Below, piece by piece: positions 31,120 to 41,203 of a stretch of DNA of 64,000 nucleotides. The DNA is from a virus. The stretch lies in IMG/VR virus record IMGVR_UViG_3300031521_000030, positions 33,129 through 97,128 of that record. One strand, given 5' to 3'. Numbering within the stretch: position 1 is the stretch's first letter; each line of letters starts with the position of its first letter. A model generated the notes under the pieces. The model saw only the letters and a list, made by a program, of their open reading frames with translations, searched no databases and had not been told where the DNA came from. A program made the position numbers and the translations under genes.

Positions 31120-32258
31120 GCACGTTACTAACACCTCTGGACCTCTCGCTTCTGCCAACCCCGGACATCATTGAGATGCCTTTGTTTTCGGCTGTCTATG
31201 ACGACACGGTTGCCCAATTCCAAGCATTAGACCCAGCCTACACCATGCTCCTTGTCACCGATCCAGTGGTCAAGTTGATGCAGGGATTTGCCTACCGCGA
31301 AATGATCCTCCGGGAGCGGGGCAATGAACTCTTCCGGCAGGAACTCCTTGCCTATGCAACCGGCACGAACCTTGACCATGCTGCCTCGGCCAAAGGGTTG
31401 GTCCGGCGGGTGGGGGAAACCGATGAAGCCCTCCGCTACCGCATCCAACAACGCAACTGCGCGGCAAGCAATGCGGGTGGGGCAGACCATTACAGGTTTT
31501 GGGCCATGGCCGCAGATGCCCGAGTGATAGATGCCGCCGTCTATTCCCCGGACCTCCCCGGTGGGTTTGGGACCGGCGGGCAAGTTTGCATCGCCATCCT
31601 CTCAAGCGAAGAGAACCTTGTGCCATCCCCGGCGGTGTTGGATGCCGTCAAAACATTGGTCGGGCGGGCGGACGTTCGCATGCTCAACGATCAAGTCCAA
31701 GTCATCGCTGCCTCCCCCCTCTTCATTGATGCCACGTTTGCCATTAAGTTGGTTCCGGGCGCTCCCTATTCGGTTTACCTTGGCATGACTCAAACCCTCG
31801 CTTCGGCATTCGCCCCGGTGCAAGCCCTCGGGCGCGATGTAACCCGCTCATGGCTCATGGGCTCCCTTCATGTTGCCGGGGTGCATAGTGTTGAAGGCGG
31901 GCCGCTGGCCGACATCATTGTTGCCCCGGATTGTTACCCAATCCTTCGGAGCATCTCTTTCACGTTTGCCGGTTATAGCGACACGGAAGGGTTTGGCGTT
32001 GTGGAGACATTGGAGCAAAAGGCCCGGCGGGAAGCGATGGAGGTCTACCGCACCTACGCCATTGCCAACCATAGGACGCACCCCCAAATCACGTTGGACT
32101 TGTCGGCTACCGACCGGGCCGGGGTTATTACCCCCACCACGGTCACGTTTGCCAAATACCTCAACCTTGTCGGTATCACGGATGCCGCCGGGGACTACCT
32201 GCCCAGCGATGAGATTTGCTACCTCATTTGGGTTGAAATCTCCAAGAGCTACATCTAA
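31116..32258 (+). CDS. baseplate assembly protein (gpJ-like)
   Basis: A 380-residue protein. The N-terminus (LDLSLLPTPDIIEMPLF), LLAYATGTNLDHAASAKGLVRR, DEALRYRIQQR and HYRFWAMAADARVIDAAVYSPDLPG are typical of P2 gpJ/Mu gp47 baseplate proteins, which form the wedge with gpW and gpI. Confidence 0.92.
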   Translation: MSTLLTPLDLSLLPTPDIIEMPLFSAVYDDTVAQFQALDPAYTMLLVTDPVVKLMQGFAYREMILRERGNELFRQELLAYATGTNLDHAASAKGLVRRVGETDEALRYRIQQRNCAASNAGGADHYRFWAMAADARVIDAAVYSPDLPGGFGTGGQVCIAILSSEENLVPSPAVLDAVKTLVGRADVRMLNDQVQVIAASPLFIDATFAIKLVPGAPYSVYLGMTQTLASAFAPVQALGRDVTRSWLMGSLHVAGVHSVEGGPLADIIVAPDCYPILRSISFTFAGYSDTEGFGVVETLEQKARREAMEVYRTYAIANHRTHPQITLDLSATDRAGVITPTTVTFAKYLNLVGITDAAGDYLPSDEICYLIWVEISKSYI

Positions 32259-32261
32259 GCC

Positions 32262-33185
32262 ATGGCACGCACCGGCACCGATTCACTCGTCAACATCCTG
32301 CCCCACAACTCCACAAAGTTGGAGCGGGATGTCTTGCGCGTTGCCCCATTCGACAACGTGTTGGAGCCCGCCTTTGTGGCCATAACCGGCGGGCGCGGGA
32401 ACCTTGTTGGGACGCCCCGACACGCCTTTGGCTCGGAGTTCGTAGCCCCCGCCAATGATTACACCCTCACAGACCTTTTGGGGAATGTGGCCCCTTGGCT
32501 TTGCATCGAATATGGTGTTGACCAGTTCGCGGAGTTCCTCCCGGACCCAATAGAGCGCCTTGCCAAAGGGTTGACCTTGCAGGGCCTCATAGGCACCCCG
32601 GCGGGGATGGCCTTGGCTATGGAGTTGCTCGGGTTGGCGGTTACTATTGTTGAGGAGGATGCCCCCACAATCCATTTCCCGGAGTATCAGATTCGGCTTG
32701 ATGCCATCCCGGTGGATACCTTAGCGGGCATCCAACGCATCCTTCGGCTTGCCCGCATTATGCAACCCGTCCGTAGCCGGTTGCGTCGTCTAATTTGTGG
32801 GTGGGACCAACCCCGCCTCCTACTAGACAACTCCCCTTTTGGTAGTCTTCTATCCGATTACTCCGGCCTCTACTTGGACAAGGTTATGCCCCCGGCCCCC
32901 GGCCAAAGGACTGACCTTCGCATATCATTCGCCCGGCACCGTGCAACTTGTTGCAGCGGCGTGGTGGTTCTGGCCGCCCATGAATACCACAAGGACAACT
33001 TGCACCAAACACGCATCTTGCCAAAGGGTTGGCCTTTGATGGATGGGGATTATTTGCGCAACTTCTACGACCCAGCCGATACGGCCAGTGGTGGATATAA
33101 GAGCCGGGTGGACTTCCTATTTGCCGAGGACAGCAACGGGGAGGTCATCGTGGACAACCTCGGGGTGCCAATAGCCACAACCTAA
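32262..33185 (+). CDS. tail protein I (gpI-like)
   Basis: A 307-residue protein. It lies directly after gpJ, and its first half (SLVNILPHNSTKLERDVLRV; LLGNVAPWLCIEYGVDQF; RLAKGLTLQGLIGTPAGMALAMELLG) fits the gpI family that links the baseplate to the fibres. The C-terminal half is longer than in P2. A dyad lies in its coding sequence and encodes ATCCS. Confidence 0.85.
   Translation: MARTGTDSLVNILPHNSTKLERDVLRVAPFDNVLEPAFVAITGGRGNLVGTPRHAFGSEFVAPANDYTLTDLLGNVAPWLCIEYGVDQFAEFLPDPIERLAKGLTLQGLIGTPAGMALAMELLGLAVTIVEEDAPTIHFPEYQIRLDAIPVDTLAGIQRILRLARIMQPVRSRLRRLICGWDQPRLLLDNSPFGSLLSDYSGLYLDKVMPPAPGQRTDLRISFARHRATCCSGVVVLAAHEYHKDNLHQTRILPKGWPLMDGDYLRNFYDPADTASGGYKSRVDFLFAEDSNGEVIVDNLGVPIATT
32942..32955. 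repeat. dispersed dyad site 13 (TT centre)
   Basis: Exact copy inside the gpI-like gene. Confidence 0.85.
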
Positions 33186-33241
33186 AGAAGCTGGACACCA
33201 ATCTACCAAAGTGATTTCATTCTCCCAACCACCCGCATCCC

Positions 33242-36070
33242 ATGCCCAAACCTATTGACGATTACCCATTGGCAGACCCCTTAACAGGGGTAGAAAATAT
33301 CATTCATAATCAGGGGGGAATCACCAAGAGGATGACCCCGGAGCAGTTGAAAAACTATGTGCTGACACCCTCCCCATCCGTGCTAACTAAGAGTGTGCCT
33401 AATCGCTTAGTGGCAGATCACACAGGATGGAAACTCGGGGATGTTATCCACCAACTCGGGGTAGCGGGGACTGTTGCCCGGACTATCCTTTACCCTCACG
33501 CACCAGCACCCGCCTCCGTATTGGTGGTTGTATTTACATGTAGTGCAATAGGGGATGGTAGTGATGGTGGTTATATGGGTGATCATTTCGACTGTTCGTG
33601 GAACACCCCGGATTATAACTACTCGGGTAATATTGGCTTTGATCTTTACGGACCACTTACAGCGGTGGAGGTAGCGGGGCAGCTTGCATCACAAATGCAG
33701 AGTAACTTTAATGCTACCGTCACAGACAACGGTAATGGGACAGTGACGTTTACTGGACCCGTTGAAGGTGACTTAGCTTTTAGTGCCTATTCCTACAATG
33801 GGTCAGTCAATTACAGCACTTCCGGGGGTGCCTCTGCCGACACTACTGCGGGGGTTACTGCTACTATTCACCCGTTAGGATCACAGAGCGTTGTAACTAC
33901 CATTATGTTCCCTGTTGGAAAGACGGCAGAGGAATGTTCAATTCTTTTTGCAACTGGGATCAACTTAGCTGCACCTTTCGTCAACGCTGTTGCAACTGGT
34001 TGCACCGTTTCGGTTACGTGGAAAACTAGCGGGGTAGTTGTGGGAACTGGGATTGACATTGTTTGCCTTGGACTCGACCCTCTCATCGTTGAATACATCG
34101 GGGATTTCGTGAATGGTTCGGAGACAGTATCGCCGGGATACTTTAGCATTCTGGATGTAAGCAAACTCGGCGCGGTCGGGGGTTATAGTTTGCTCACCGA
34201 ACCCGAGTATGTTGTGAAGTATACTGACTTCGTTGCCACGGCAGCAGGGTCGCCCTATCGTGTAGACACCTCCCCCGGCCCGGTAAGTGTAACGATTGAC
34301 CCACTACTTCGGGATGGGGAGTTTATTGACTTCGTGGACGCAATGGGAACGTGGGGTGCAAAACCTGTAACCTTCCTTCGCGGGGGCTTTACGTTGGAGG
34401 GGGCACCGGCTAACTACGTTGACTCTGTGCAGGGTGCAAGCATTCGACTTCTCAATGTTGGGGGTGCTGTGGGGATTCGCCTTATTGAGATTGGTGTTCC
34501 TCCTAACAACATTTTACCTCCCTCGGTGGTGGGGTCGAATGTAGGGGTTCCTTTGGTAGCTAACCCCGGCGTATGGACCGGCTCACCAACTTCCTACACC
34601 TACAAGTGGCAGTCACAAAATGGTGGGGTGTGGAGTGATATTGTGGGTGCAACAGCTTCGACGTATGTGGCAGACATCGCCCTATTACACAAATGCGTGC
34701 GGGTGATCATCGCAGCAAAGAATGCTAGTGGCTTGAGTGTTACTTCGACCAGTGGGCCAAGTGCTCATCTTACTGCTGTCCCTTTCCCTTCTGGGGCGAT
34801 TGCTTACTGGAAACTGGAAGAGGCCAGTGGAGTCCGTGTGGATGCTACTGGGCACGGATATAACCTTACAGATACCAATGGTCCTATGACATCGGCGGGC
34901 AAGATAGGGAGTGGTGCAACTTTTTCCAAGAGCAATACTAGCTCCCTAGGTATTATGGACGATGGGGATGTTTTTAACTTCCAATCTACGGTTAGTAAAA
35001 CTTTTGTCTTTTGGGTTAATTTTGCTCCTAATGCTGGGGATACTATCATAGGGAAGCATTGTTGGGACACTGGGGCTGATGAATGGTGGCTTGGCGATCC
35101 TGGCTACAACGGTCATTTGTGCATCTACCTATCCGGGGGCACGGTGGTTCAGTCATCATTTATAAGTGCCGATAATAACTGGCACTTTGTTGTCCTTAAA
35201 TGGGACCACACAACCGGCACAGCTTCTATTTCGGTGGATCGGGAGATTCCTGTTTTTGAGGGTGGTCTAAGTCCCGCAGAATACACCAACTCTCTATTCT
35301 CGTTGGGGGCATCTATTAACACCTCTTTTGACGGAACACTGGATGAGGTGGGCGTATGGAGTAGAGTCTTGACCGATGCTGAAATTAACATGCTCTACAA
35401 CAACGGGGCAGGGATGACTTACCCTACGGTGCAGGTAGCTGCCCACCCCGCTGATGATGCTGTTGCTTATTGGAAGCTCAATGAAACCACAGGTGTTCGT
35501 GCAGATACTATGGGTGGCTTGGGACTTACTGATCGTAATACTACCCCTAGTGTGGCTGGCATTCTAGGCAATGCAGCCTCCTTTAATTACAGTCAACGAT
35601 TAGACGGGGCTATTGCTGGTTCTGCATTATGGACGGGTGCCACGGTATCCGGGTGGTTGAAAACAACGGCGGGCCATGCTTCCAGCTATAACCAGTTCAT
35701 CGGAAATTGGGGTGCAGATTCACAGTTAAGTGGGCCTTCGTGGGTTTTTCAGATTAGTAATGCTGGAAAGTTTGCTGCCTCTTTTGGTGGGTCTACTATC
35801 GGGGATAACGTAGCTTTCCCGGTTGCAACTTGGACCTTCTTTTGTGTGCGTTGGAATGGCACTCAATTACTAGGGAGGATTGGAAACCGTGACCTTACTC
35901 CCTTGGGGACAACCTACCCTCCAGTTATGGAGATGTTCGCCCTTGGTGGTGGATACAACGGGGAGTATGGGCTTTATGGTGCTCTGGATGAGGTAGGAAT
36001 CTGGAACCGTTGCCTTACAGACGCAGAGGTAACAAAACTCTACAACGGTGGTGCGGGATTAGCTTTCTAA
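33242..36070 (+). CDS. tail fibre with Ig-like and two LamG domains
   Basis: A 942-residue protein. The N-terminus (PKPIDDYPLADPLTGVENI) is a short virion-attachment type. An Ig-like module is seen near PPSVVGSNVGVPLVANPGVW. Two concanavalin/LamG modules begin AIAYWKLEEASGVRVDATG and AVAYWKLNETTGVRADTMG, each ending LDEVGVW(S/N)R(V/C)LTDAE. LamG domains bind glycans, so this is probably the receptor-binding fibre. Codon use is visibly less GC-rich than in all surrounding genes, consistent with recent acquisition. No separate chaperone is recognised. Confidence 0.85.
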   Translation: MPKPIDDYPLADPLTGVENIIHNQGGITKRMTPEQLKNYVLTPSPSVLTKSVPNRLVADHTGWKLGDVIHQLGVAGTVARTILYPHAPAPASVLVVVFTCSAIGDGSDGGYMGDHFDCSWNTPDYNYSGNIGFDLYGPLTAVEVAGQLASQMQSNFNATVTDNGNGTVTFTGPVEGDLAFSAYSYNGSVNYSTSGGASADTTAGVTATIHPLGSQSVVTTIMFPVGKTAEECSILFATGINLAAPFVNAVATGCTVSVTWKTSGVVVGTGIDIVCLGLDPLIVEYIGDFVNGSETVSPGYFSILDVSKLGAVGGYSLLTEPEYVVKYTDFVATAAGSPYRVDTSPGPVSVTIDPLLRDGEFIDFVDAMGTWGAKPVTFLRGGFTLEGAPANYVDSVQGASIRLLNVGGAVGIRLIEIGVPPNNILPPSVVGSNVGVPLVANPGVWTGSPTSYTYKWQSQNGGVWSDIVGATASTYVADIALLHKCVRVIIAAKNASGLSVTSTSGPSAHLTAVPFPSGAIAYWKLEEASGVRVDATGHGYNLTDTNGPMTSAGKIGSGATFSKSNTSSLGIMDDGDVFNFQSTVSKTFVFWVNFAPNAGDTIIGKHCWDTGADEWWLGDPGYNGHLCIYLSGGTVVQSSFISADNNWHFVVLKWDHTTGTASISVDREIPVFEGGLSPAEYTNSLFSLGASINTSFDGTLDEVGVWSRVLTDAEINMLYNNGAGMTYPTVQVAAHPADDAVAYWKLNETTGVRADTMGGLGLTDRNTTPSVAGILGNAASFNYSQRLDGAIAGSALWTGATVSGWLKTTAGHASSYNQFIGNWGADSQLSGPSWVFQISNAGKFAASFGGSTIGDNVAFPVATWTFFCVRWNGTQLLGRIGNRDLTPLGTTYPPVMEMFALGGGYNGEYGLYGALDEVGIWNRCLTDAEVTKLYNGGAGLAF

Positions 36071-36076
36071 GATATT

Positions 36077-36625
36077 ATGAACATTACACAAATAAATGCA
36101 GCCGTTGACGCGGCTTTCATTGCTACAAGTGCCCTCGAAACCCCGATCATGGTTGCTTCGGCACCCTTGGATACCAACTGCACAATCCGCACGGATGTCT
36201 ACGAGGGACCACAGGGTAAAGGGTTCGTTGTCACAGCAATCCTCGACCTGACCTTTTGCAAGGTTGTCCATAGCCGCCAAAGTGGGCCAGAGACTTTCCG
36301 TGAGCGGGCTTTCCCGACACTCGAAGTTTTAGCACCCCTTATGCAGACCGGCTTTGACAACGCGGTTAATGCCGGGTTTGCCGATTCCGACCTTAATGTT
36401 ACCGTGGGAATTACTGAGGGGGATAGGGTGCAATTCGATGCCCTCTATTCACACCTTCTCCGTAAAGGGGCACCGGATGGCTTTGTGCTTACCCTCGCCA
36501 CCATTGACAGGATTCCCTTCGAAGTTACGGTTGTGGAGTTCAAGGGGTTGCTCGTTCGGGCTGGTGACTACTATGCCGGGTTGTGGGTCACCAAGCTGCA
36601 ACAGGATGCACTCATTCGGCAGTAA
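36077..36625 (+). CDS. fibre-associated hypothetical protein
   Basis: A 182-residue protein directly after the fibre. Strand-rich; residues 80-110 contain LEVLAPLMQTGFDNAVNAGF. It could be a fibre chaperone or second baseplate component; no family is recognised. Confidence 0.6.
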   Translation: MNITQINAAVDAAFIATSALETPIMVASAPLDTNCTIRTDVYEGPQGKGFVVTAILDLTFCKVVHSRQSGPETFRERAFPTLEVLAPLMQTGFDNAVNAGFADSDLNVTVGITEGDRVQFDALYSHLLRKGAPDGFVLTLATIDRIPFEVTVVEFKGLLVRAGDYYAGLWVTKLQQDALIRQ

Positions 36626-36631
36626 CTAAGT

Positions 36632-37078
36632 ATGAAACCGGGGTTCTATGGTGACCTTGATGTTCGCTGGCTAACCGTTAGCGAACTCAAGAGCCGTGGG
36701 CTCGACCCAGAGAAAAGCTGCGCAGTTCTGCTTGCCTCCTTCTATTACCAAACGGAAGGGGGTTTGCTTATCACGGTGCCCGTTGGCTATATCACTGACT
36801 TCGCCAGCGTCCCCCGCATTTTTTGGAGCATCTTTCCTCCCTTCGACCCCTACTATGGTGCCCCCGCTGTTATCCATGACTTCGGCTACTCGACACAAGG
36901 CACCTTCCTTTGTGGCGCTTCGTTCAATAGGGCAGCCGTGGATCGCCTATTCCTTGATGCTATGGTTGTCCAAGACACCGAGCGTTGGCGGCGGGATGTT
37001 ATTTACCGAGCCGTTCGGCTATTCGGGGGATCAACTTGGAGCGCCAAGCATACCCGAGCCAAAGACTGGCTGACATAA
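36632..37078 (+). CDS. DUF1353 protein
   Basis: A 148-residue protein. VPVGYITDFASVPRIFWSIFPP, then AVIHDFGY (H82-D83) and RAAVDRLFLDAM, match DUF1353. This family is frequent in phages, often near tail-fibre or lysis genes, and has no firmly known function. The conserved H-D pair suggests a metal or catalytic site. Confidence 0.88.
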   Translation: MKPGFYGDLDVRWLTVSELKSRGLDPEKSCAVLLASFYYQTEGGLLITVPVGYITDFASVPRIFWSIFPPFDPYYGAPAVIHDFGYSTQGTFLCGASFNRAAVDRLFLDAMVVQDTERWRRDVIYRAVRLFGGSTWSAKHTRAKDWLT

Positions 37079-37081
37079 AAC

Positions 37082-37095
37082 TGCAACTTGTTGCA
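37082..37095. repeat. dispersed dyad site 14 (TT centre)
   Basis: Exact copy 3 bases after the DUF1353 stop codon. Confidence 0.85.
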
Positions 37096-37145
37096 GCGGC
37101 TCTTTATCCTTTACGCAACCAACACCCTTACGATACCTTCCGACC

Positions 37146-37844
37146 ATGAGCAATGTTCTACTTTCCAATGCCGGGCGTGCCTTCATTGCGAGCACAGTCC
37201 AACAAGCCGACCTCTTCCTTGCATGGGGCTCCGGCCTAACCGCGTGGGATACCACCCAAACGGGCACCGGCACCTTCGGAGTGGATGAGCGCATCAGTGT
37301 GGGTCACCCCCATCTTGACCAATTTGTAGTCACTAGCGGGGCAACAACTTTTGTGCTGGATGTTGACTACTCAGTGGACCAACCCAATGGGGCTCTCATT
37401 CGCATTGTGACGGGGACCATTGCCCCTGCGGCCTCGGTTGCCTTCTCATACCGCATCCAACCCCCTCCCGTCCTGCCAACGGCCACCGGCCTGACCTCTG
37501 AGATTGGTCGCCACCCCATATTCAACAAACAGTTTGTCATCCCAAGTTCGGTAGGGGAGATTGTGGTTGGCGGGGTTGCCTATTCCCTATCCTTGACCCC
37601 TACCAATTTTTTAATGGTTGAGGTAGCCTTCCCAACGGATGCAGAATCCTCAGCGATCATCCGGGAAGCCGGTGTGTTCCTGGGGGGCACGGTTGCAAGC
37701 GGTGGGAGTATCCCCGCTGGGCAGCTTTACTTTCCCTTAGCGCAAGTCCTCACCCCCGGCATTCTTTTGCTCTCCGAAAACTTTGAAAATATCCAGCGCA
37801 CCCCGTTAAGCCGGGAAGTGTTCACCTACGTCCTTACCTTCTAA
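37146..37844 (+). CDS. baseplate/tail structural protein
   Basis: A 232-residue, strand-rich protein. LFLAWGSGLTAWDT, the DYSVDQPNGALIRI pattern and SSAIIREAGVFLGG resemble small baseplate-associated proteins found before DUF4815 genes. The exact family is not certain. It starts a second baseplate set that includes the two following genes. Confidence 0.6.
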   Translation: MSNVLLSNAGRAFIASTVQQADLFLAWGSGLTAWDTTQTGTGTFGVDERISVGHPHLDQFVVTSGATTFVLDVDYSVDQPNGALIRIVTGTIAPAASVAFSYRIQPPPVLPTATGLTSEIGRHPIFNKQFVIPSSVGEIVVGGVAYSLSLTPTNFLMVEVAFPTDAESSAIIREAGVFLGGTVASGGSIPAGQLYFPLAQVLTPGILLLSENFENIQRTPLSREVFTYVLTF

Positions 37845-37850
37845 TTGACT

Positions 37851-39881
37851 ATGACGACATCAACCCGCTTCCCCGACGCTTACAACCGCGCATTGCCTAA
37901 TGACCGCATTGAGGAACTTATCTTCCGTGCGGGCCGTGGTTTGCAATCCGCCGAACTGAATGAGTTGCAAACCTACTTCCGGGCGCGGCATGACAACCTC
38001 GCCAACGCCTTGTTCAAAGACGGGGATATTGTTTCCGGGGCCGATTGTGTAATCCTGCCAAATGGGGACCTGACCGGCACCGCAACGCTCACCGAAGGTA
38101 AGGTATTCCTCCGGGGCCAAGTTTACTCCATCCCCGGTGAGGACCTAACCTTCCCAACCGATCAAAAGGTTTTTGTCGGCATCCGGCTCAAGCGCATCGA
38201 ATTGGATGAGGTGGATGACCCTTCCTATCGGGACCCGGCGGCGGGCGCTCGCGGCTATGGTGAACCCGGTGCGGCCCGCGCAAAGATTGAATTTTATTGG
38301 GGCTGGAAGTCGGACGATGGCAACTCAGATGTTCGTGCGGATTGGGAGTTCTACTCCATCTATGAGGTGGACCATGGCGTGCTAATCATCAAGGCGGGTA
38401 AGGCGGTTGCCGACCCATACTTGGACCTAATGGCCCGCTATGACCGGGAGGCCAATGGCAACTACGTTGTCAGCGGTTTGCTTGTCACCTTCGTTAAGGA
38501 TGCCAACAGCAAATACTACCTCAACATCTCCGAGGGCTCGGCGGACGTTCGTGGCTACAAACTAGAGCGGCGAACTGGCACAGGCATGGCCATCGACAAG
38601 GTGGCTGATGCGCGGGCATCCGGTTCTGAACCTCAAACATTCACCGATGATGGCAGCGGCTCCGGCTACATTCTAACCAACAACGCCCCCATCGCGTCCA
38701 TCACCCAAATCACGGGAACCCGGTCCAAAACCGAAACTATCACGCACGGTATCCTTAGCTCTGCCGATGCCCTTTCGCATACCACGGTCGTCCAAATCAT
38801 CGGTATTATTTCTGCAACCGGCACCCCCCACACCTTCATCCCGGTTACTGATTTCAAGCTAACGCAGGGCAAAGTTGATTGGTCCCCCGCCGGGGCCGAG
38901 CCCGCGCAGGGCGATAGCTACACCGTGGAATACCAATATCTGGATGACACCATTGTTGCTGATACCATCGGCGGCAACTTCGTTGTCCTCTCCGGGCTGG
39001 TCCCCAACACATCGGTCATCCTTGAATATAACTACATGCTCCCTCGCGTGGACTTGGTGGTTATGGATGACAAGGGGGAACTCACAATCATGCGCGGGGT
39101 TAGCCAACTTCGCAACCCTTCCTCGCCTATCCCGGCGGGCAACCAGATTGCGCTTGCAACGGTCACCCACGATTGGGTAAACAACCCCATTGTCCGCAAC
39201 GTTTCCATCCGGGCTATCCCGATGAACGAGATCGAAACGATGCGCCAAAACATCAACAACCTCTACGACCTCATGGCGCAAGAGATGCTCCGGCATCAGG
39301 CCAGTGAATCGGACCCAACAAGCAAGCTGGATGTTTTTGTGGACCCCTTCCTTGGGGATGAACTCCGGGATGATGGGCGCACCCAATCGGCGGCAATTGT
39401 GAACGGTCAATTGATGCTGCCTATCCCGGTAACGGCGGAATCGCCCAGCAATGTTGCAATGACCTCGGTGGCCCAAACCCTTGACTTCACTTTGGAAATC
39501 GCGGTGCAGCAGCCCAACAAGACGGCGGGGATGAAGATCAATCCCTACCAAGCATTTGAGCCCATCCCGGCCCGTATCACATTGACCCCCGCCTTGGATG
39601 TTTGGACCGACCAAGCATACGTGAGCCTCTCACCCATCACATCAAGCATGCTCGTCGGTGCCTTTGCTCACTCGGGCAGCCGCCCCGATGGTCGCTTTGT
39701 CCAGTTGGGGAATACTTGGGGCATGCAATCTGTCTCCGTCCAGAGTGATTACAACACCTACTCCAATTCCGTGGCCGAGCAGTTCATTCGCCAGCGCCCC
39801 GTTGCGTTCCAGATCGAAGGGTTTGGGCCGGGCGAGACACTCATTAAAGTTACCTTTGACGGGGTTATCGTAACCCCATAA
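37851..39881 (+). CDS. DUF4815 baseplate/fibre protein
   Basis: A 676-residue protein. RFPDAYNRALPNDRIEELIF and RAGRGLQSAELNELQTYF match the DUF4815 start (L-F-x-x-G-x-x-L-Q-x-x-E-L-N-E-L-Q). Families of this type are virion proteins of large myoviruses and probably adaptors for fibres. An upstream TTG at 37845 is in frame; ATG 37851 is chosen. Confidence 0.8.
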   Translation: MTTSTRFPDAYNRALPNDRIEELIFRAGRGLQSAELNELQTYFRARHDNLANALFKDGDIVSGADCVILPNGDLTGTATLTEGKVFLRGQVYSIPGEDLTFPTDQKVFVGIRLKRIELDEVDDPSYRDPAAGARGYGEPGAARAKIEFYWGWKSDDGNSDVRADWEFYSIYEVDHGVLIIKAGKAVADPYLDLMARYDREANGNYVVSGLLVTFVKDANSKYYLNISEGSADVRGYKLERRTGTGMAIDKVADARASGSEPQTFTDDGSGSGYILTNNAPIASITQITGTRSKTETITHGILSSADALSHTTVVQIIGIISATGTPHTFIPVTDFKLTQGKVDWSPAGAEPAQGDSYTVEYQYLDDTIVADTIGGNFVVLSGLVPNTSVILEYNYMLPRVDLVVMDDKGELTIMRGVSQLRNPSSPIPAGNQIALATVTHDWVNNPIVRNVSIRAIPMNEIETMRQNINNLYDLMAQEMLRHQASESDPTSKLDVFVDPFLGDELRDDGRTQSAAIVNGQLMLPIPVTAESPSNVAMTSVAQTLDFTLEIAVQQPNKTAGMKINPYQAFEPIPARITLTPALDVWTDQAYVSLSPITSSMLVGAFAHSGSRPDGRFVQLGNTWGMQSVSVQSDYNTYSNSVAEQFIRQRPVAFQIEGFGPGETLIKVTFDGVIVTP

Positions 39882-39895
39882 CATCACCCACAGAT

Positions 39896-41182
39896 ATGTC
39901 ACTCCAAGCAAACCAAAGCGGCAGTATTACCGGCTCATTCAATATCCCTGCCAAAGTTCCCTCGGGGGTCAAGCAGGTGTTCTTTCAAGGCTCCGGGGGG
40001 ACTGTGGGCTTTGGCGTCTATACCGCGCAGGGCACTCTTGTCACCAACTTTTCCCAACTTGTCCAAACCACCGTGGTTCGGCGTTGGGACCCATTGGCCC
40101 AAACATTTACGCTCCCCGAGGCCCGCATGATTGGTGCCGTGGATATTAAGTTCACAACCTTTGGGGATAGGGCCAAACCCGTGTTTATCCAACTGCGGGA
40201 GACTGAGGTTGGCATCCCCAATCAAACCATTCTAGGGGAGGCCGTCATTGATATGGCCACGGCGGTTGCCAACGTGTGGACCCGCGCAAACTTCCCCCTG
40301 CCTATCCCGGTGGATATGAACAAGGAGTATGCCATCGTTGTCCTTACGGATGATGGCAACCACTCCCTCGCTATTGCCAAGCTCGGCGGTTACGTCCAAG
40401 CGGGTGACGGTGACCATGAGGGGTGGATGACCGCCCAGCCTTACCAGATTGGTGCGCTGTTGGCGTCCAGCAACGCAAGCACTTGGACACCCATGAATGA
40501 AGCCGACATGGCTTTCCGGTTGCTGGCTTGCAAGTTTGGCCCGGTCAATAAAACGGTTCAGCTAGGCAGCGTGGATTGTTCCGCCGGGGCCACCGACCTC
40601 CAAATCCAATCCATTGTTCGTCGCACCTCCGGGGACACCGAAGCAACATTCACCATGACGGATTCGGCAACGAACCAGATGTATCAGGCCGCCGAGTTGA
40701 CCCCGGTGCAGTTGCCCGACCGCATTGCCAGCCAAGTGGTTGTCCGGGCGGAATTGGAGGGGTCTGAGAAGATGTCCCCTATTGTTTATCCGGGGACCCA
40801 ACTGATTGTCGGCAATGCCAACAATTCTGCGGAGTATATCACTCGGGCAATCAAGGCATCCACCGCCTTCCATATTGCCTTGACCTTCCAAGTTTATAAG
40901 CCGGGCACAAGCACTATCATCCCAAAGGTTGAGGTGCAGCGGGTTACCGAGGGGGCTGATGTAATTGTTGACGGGGTTTACCAATACGATGTCCTTGCCC
41001 TTACCCTTGATACTCGCGTTCCCGTTGGGGATGGCTGGTATGAGGAGAAGTGGCTTGGCGGGGTTGCTGCCCCTAACCTTCGGGGTGTGGGACTCGACCG
41101 GGAAACCCGCATTGTTATCTCCCTTTCCGGGAGTGCAAAATTCCGCCCCCTTGCCCGCCAACTCCGGGCAATCATCCACTAA
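39896..41182 (+). CDS. tail/baseplate protein with DPLAQTF motif
   Basis: A 428-residue, strand-rich protein. RRWDPLAQTFTLPEARMIGAVDI is a motif seen in proteins encoded beside DUF4815 genes in myoviruses. It is likely a fibre or baseplate component working with the preceding protein. The middle and end are repeats of strands without a known domain. Confidence 0.7.
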   Translation: MSLQANQSGSITGSFNIPAKVPSGVKQVFFQGSGGTVGFGVYTAQGTLVTNFSQLVQTTVVRRWDPLAQTFTLPEARMIGAVDIKFTTFGDRAKPVFIQLRETEVGIPNQTILGEAVIDMATAVANVWTRANFPLPIPVDMNKEYAIVVLTDDGNHSLAIAKLGGYVQAGDGDHEGWMTAQPYQIGALLASSNASTWTPMNEADMAFRLLACKFGPVNKTVQLGSVDCSAGATDLQIQSIVRRTSGDTEATFTMTDSATNQMYQAAELTPVQLPDRIASQVVVRAELEGSEKMSPIVYPGTQLIVGNANNSAEYITRAIKASTAFHIALTFQVYKPGTSTIIPKVEVQRVTEGADVIVDGVYQYDVLALTLDTRVPVGDGWYEEKWLGGVAAPNLRGVGLDRETRIVISLSGSAKFRPLARQLRAIIH

Positions 41183-41184
41183 AC

Positions 41185-41198
41185 TGCAACAAGTTGCA
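41185..41198. repeat. dispersed dyad site 15 (AA centre)
   Basis: Exact copy between a tail gene and the HNH gene, ending 5 bases before the HNH ATG. Confidence 0.85.
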
Positions 41199-41203
41199 CC
41201 ACC

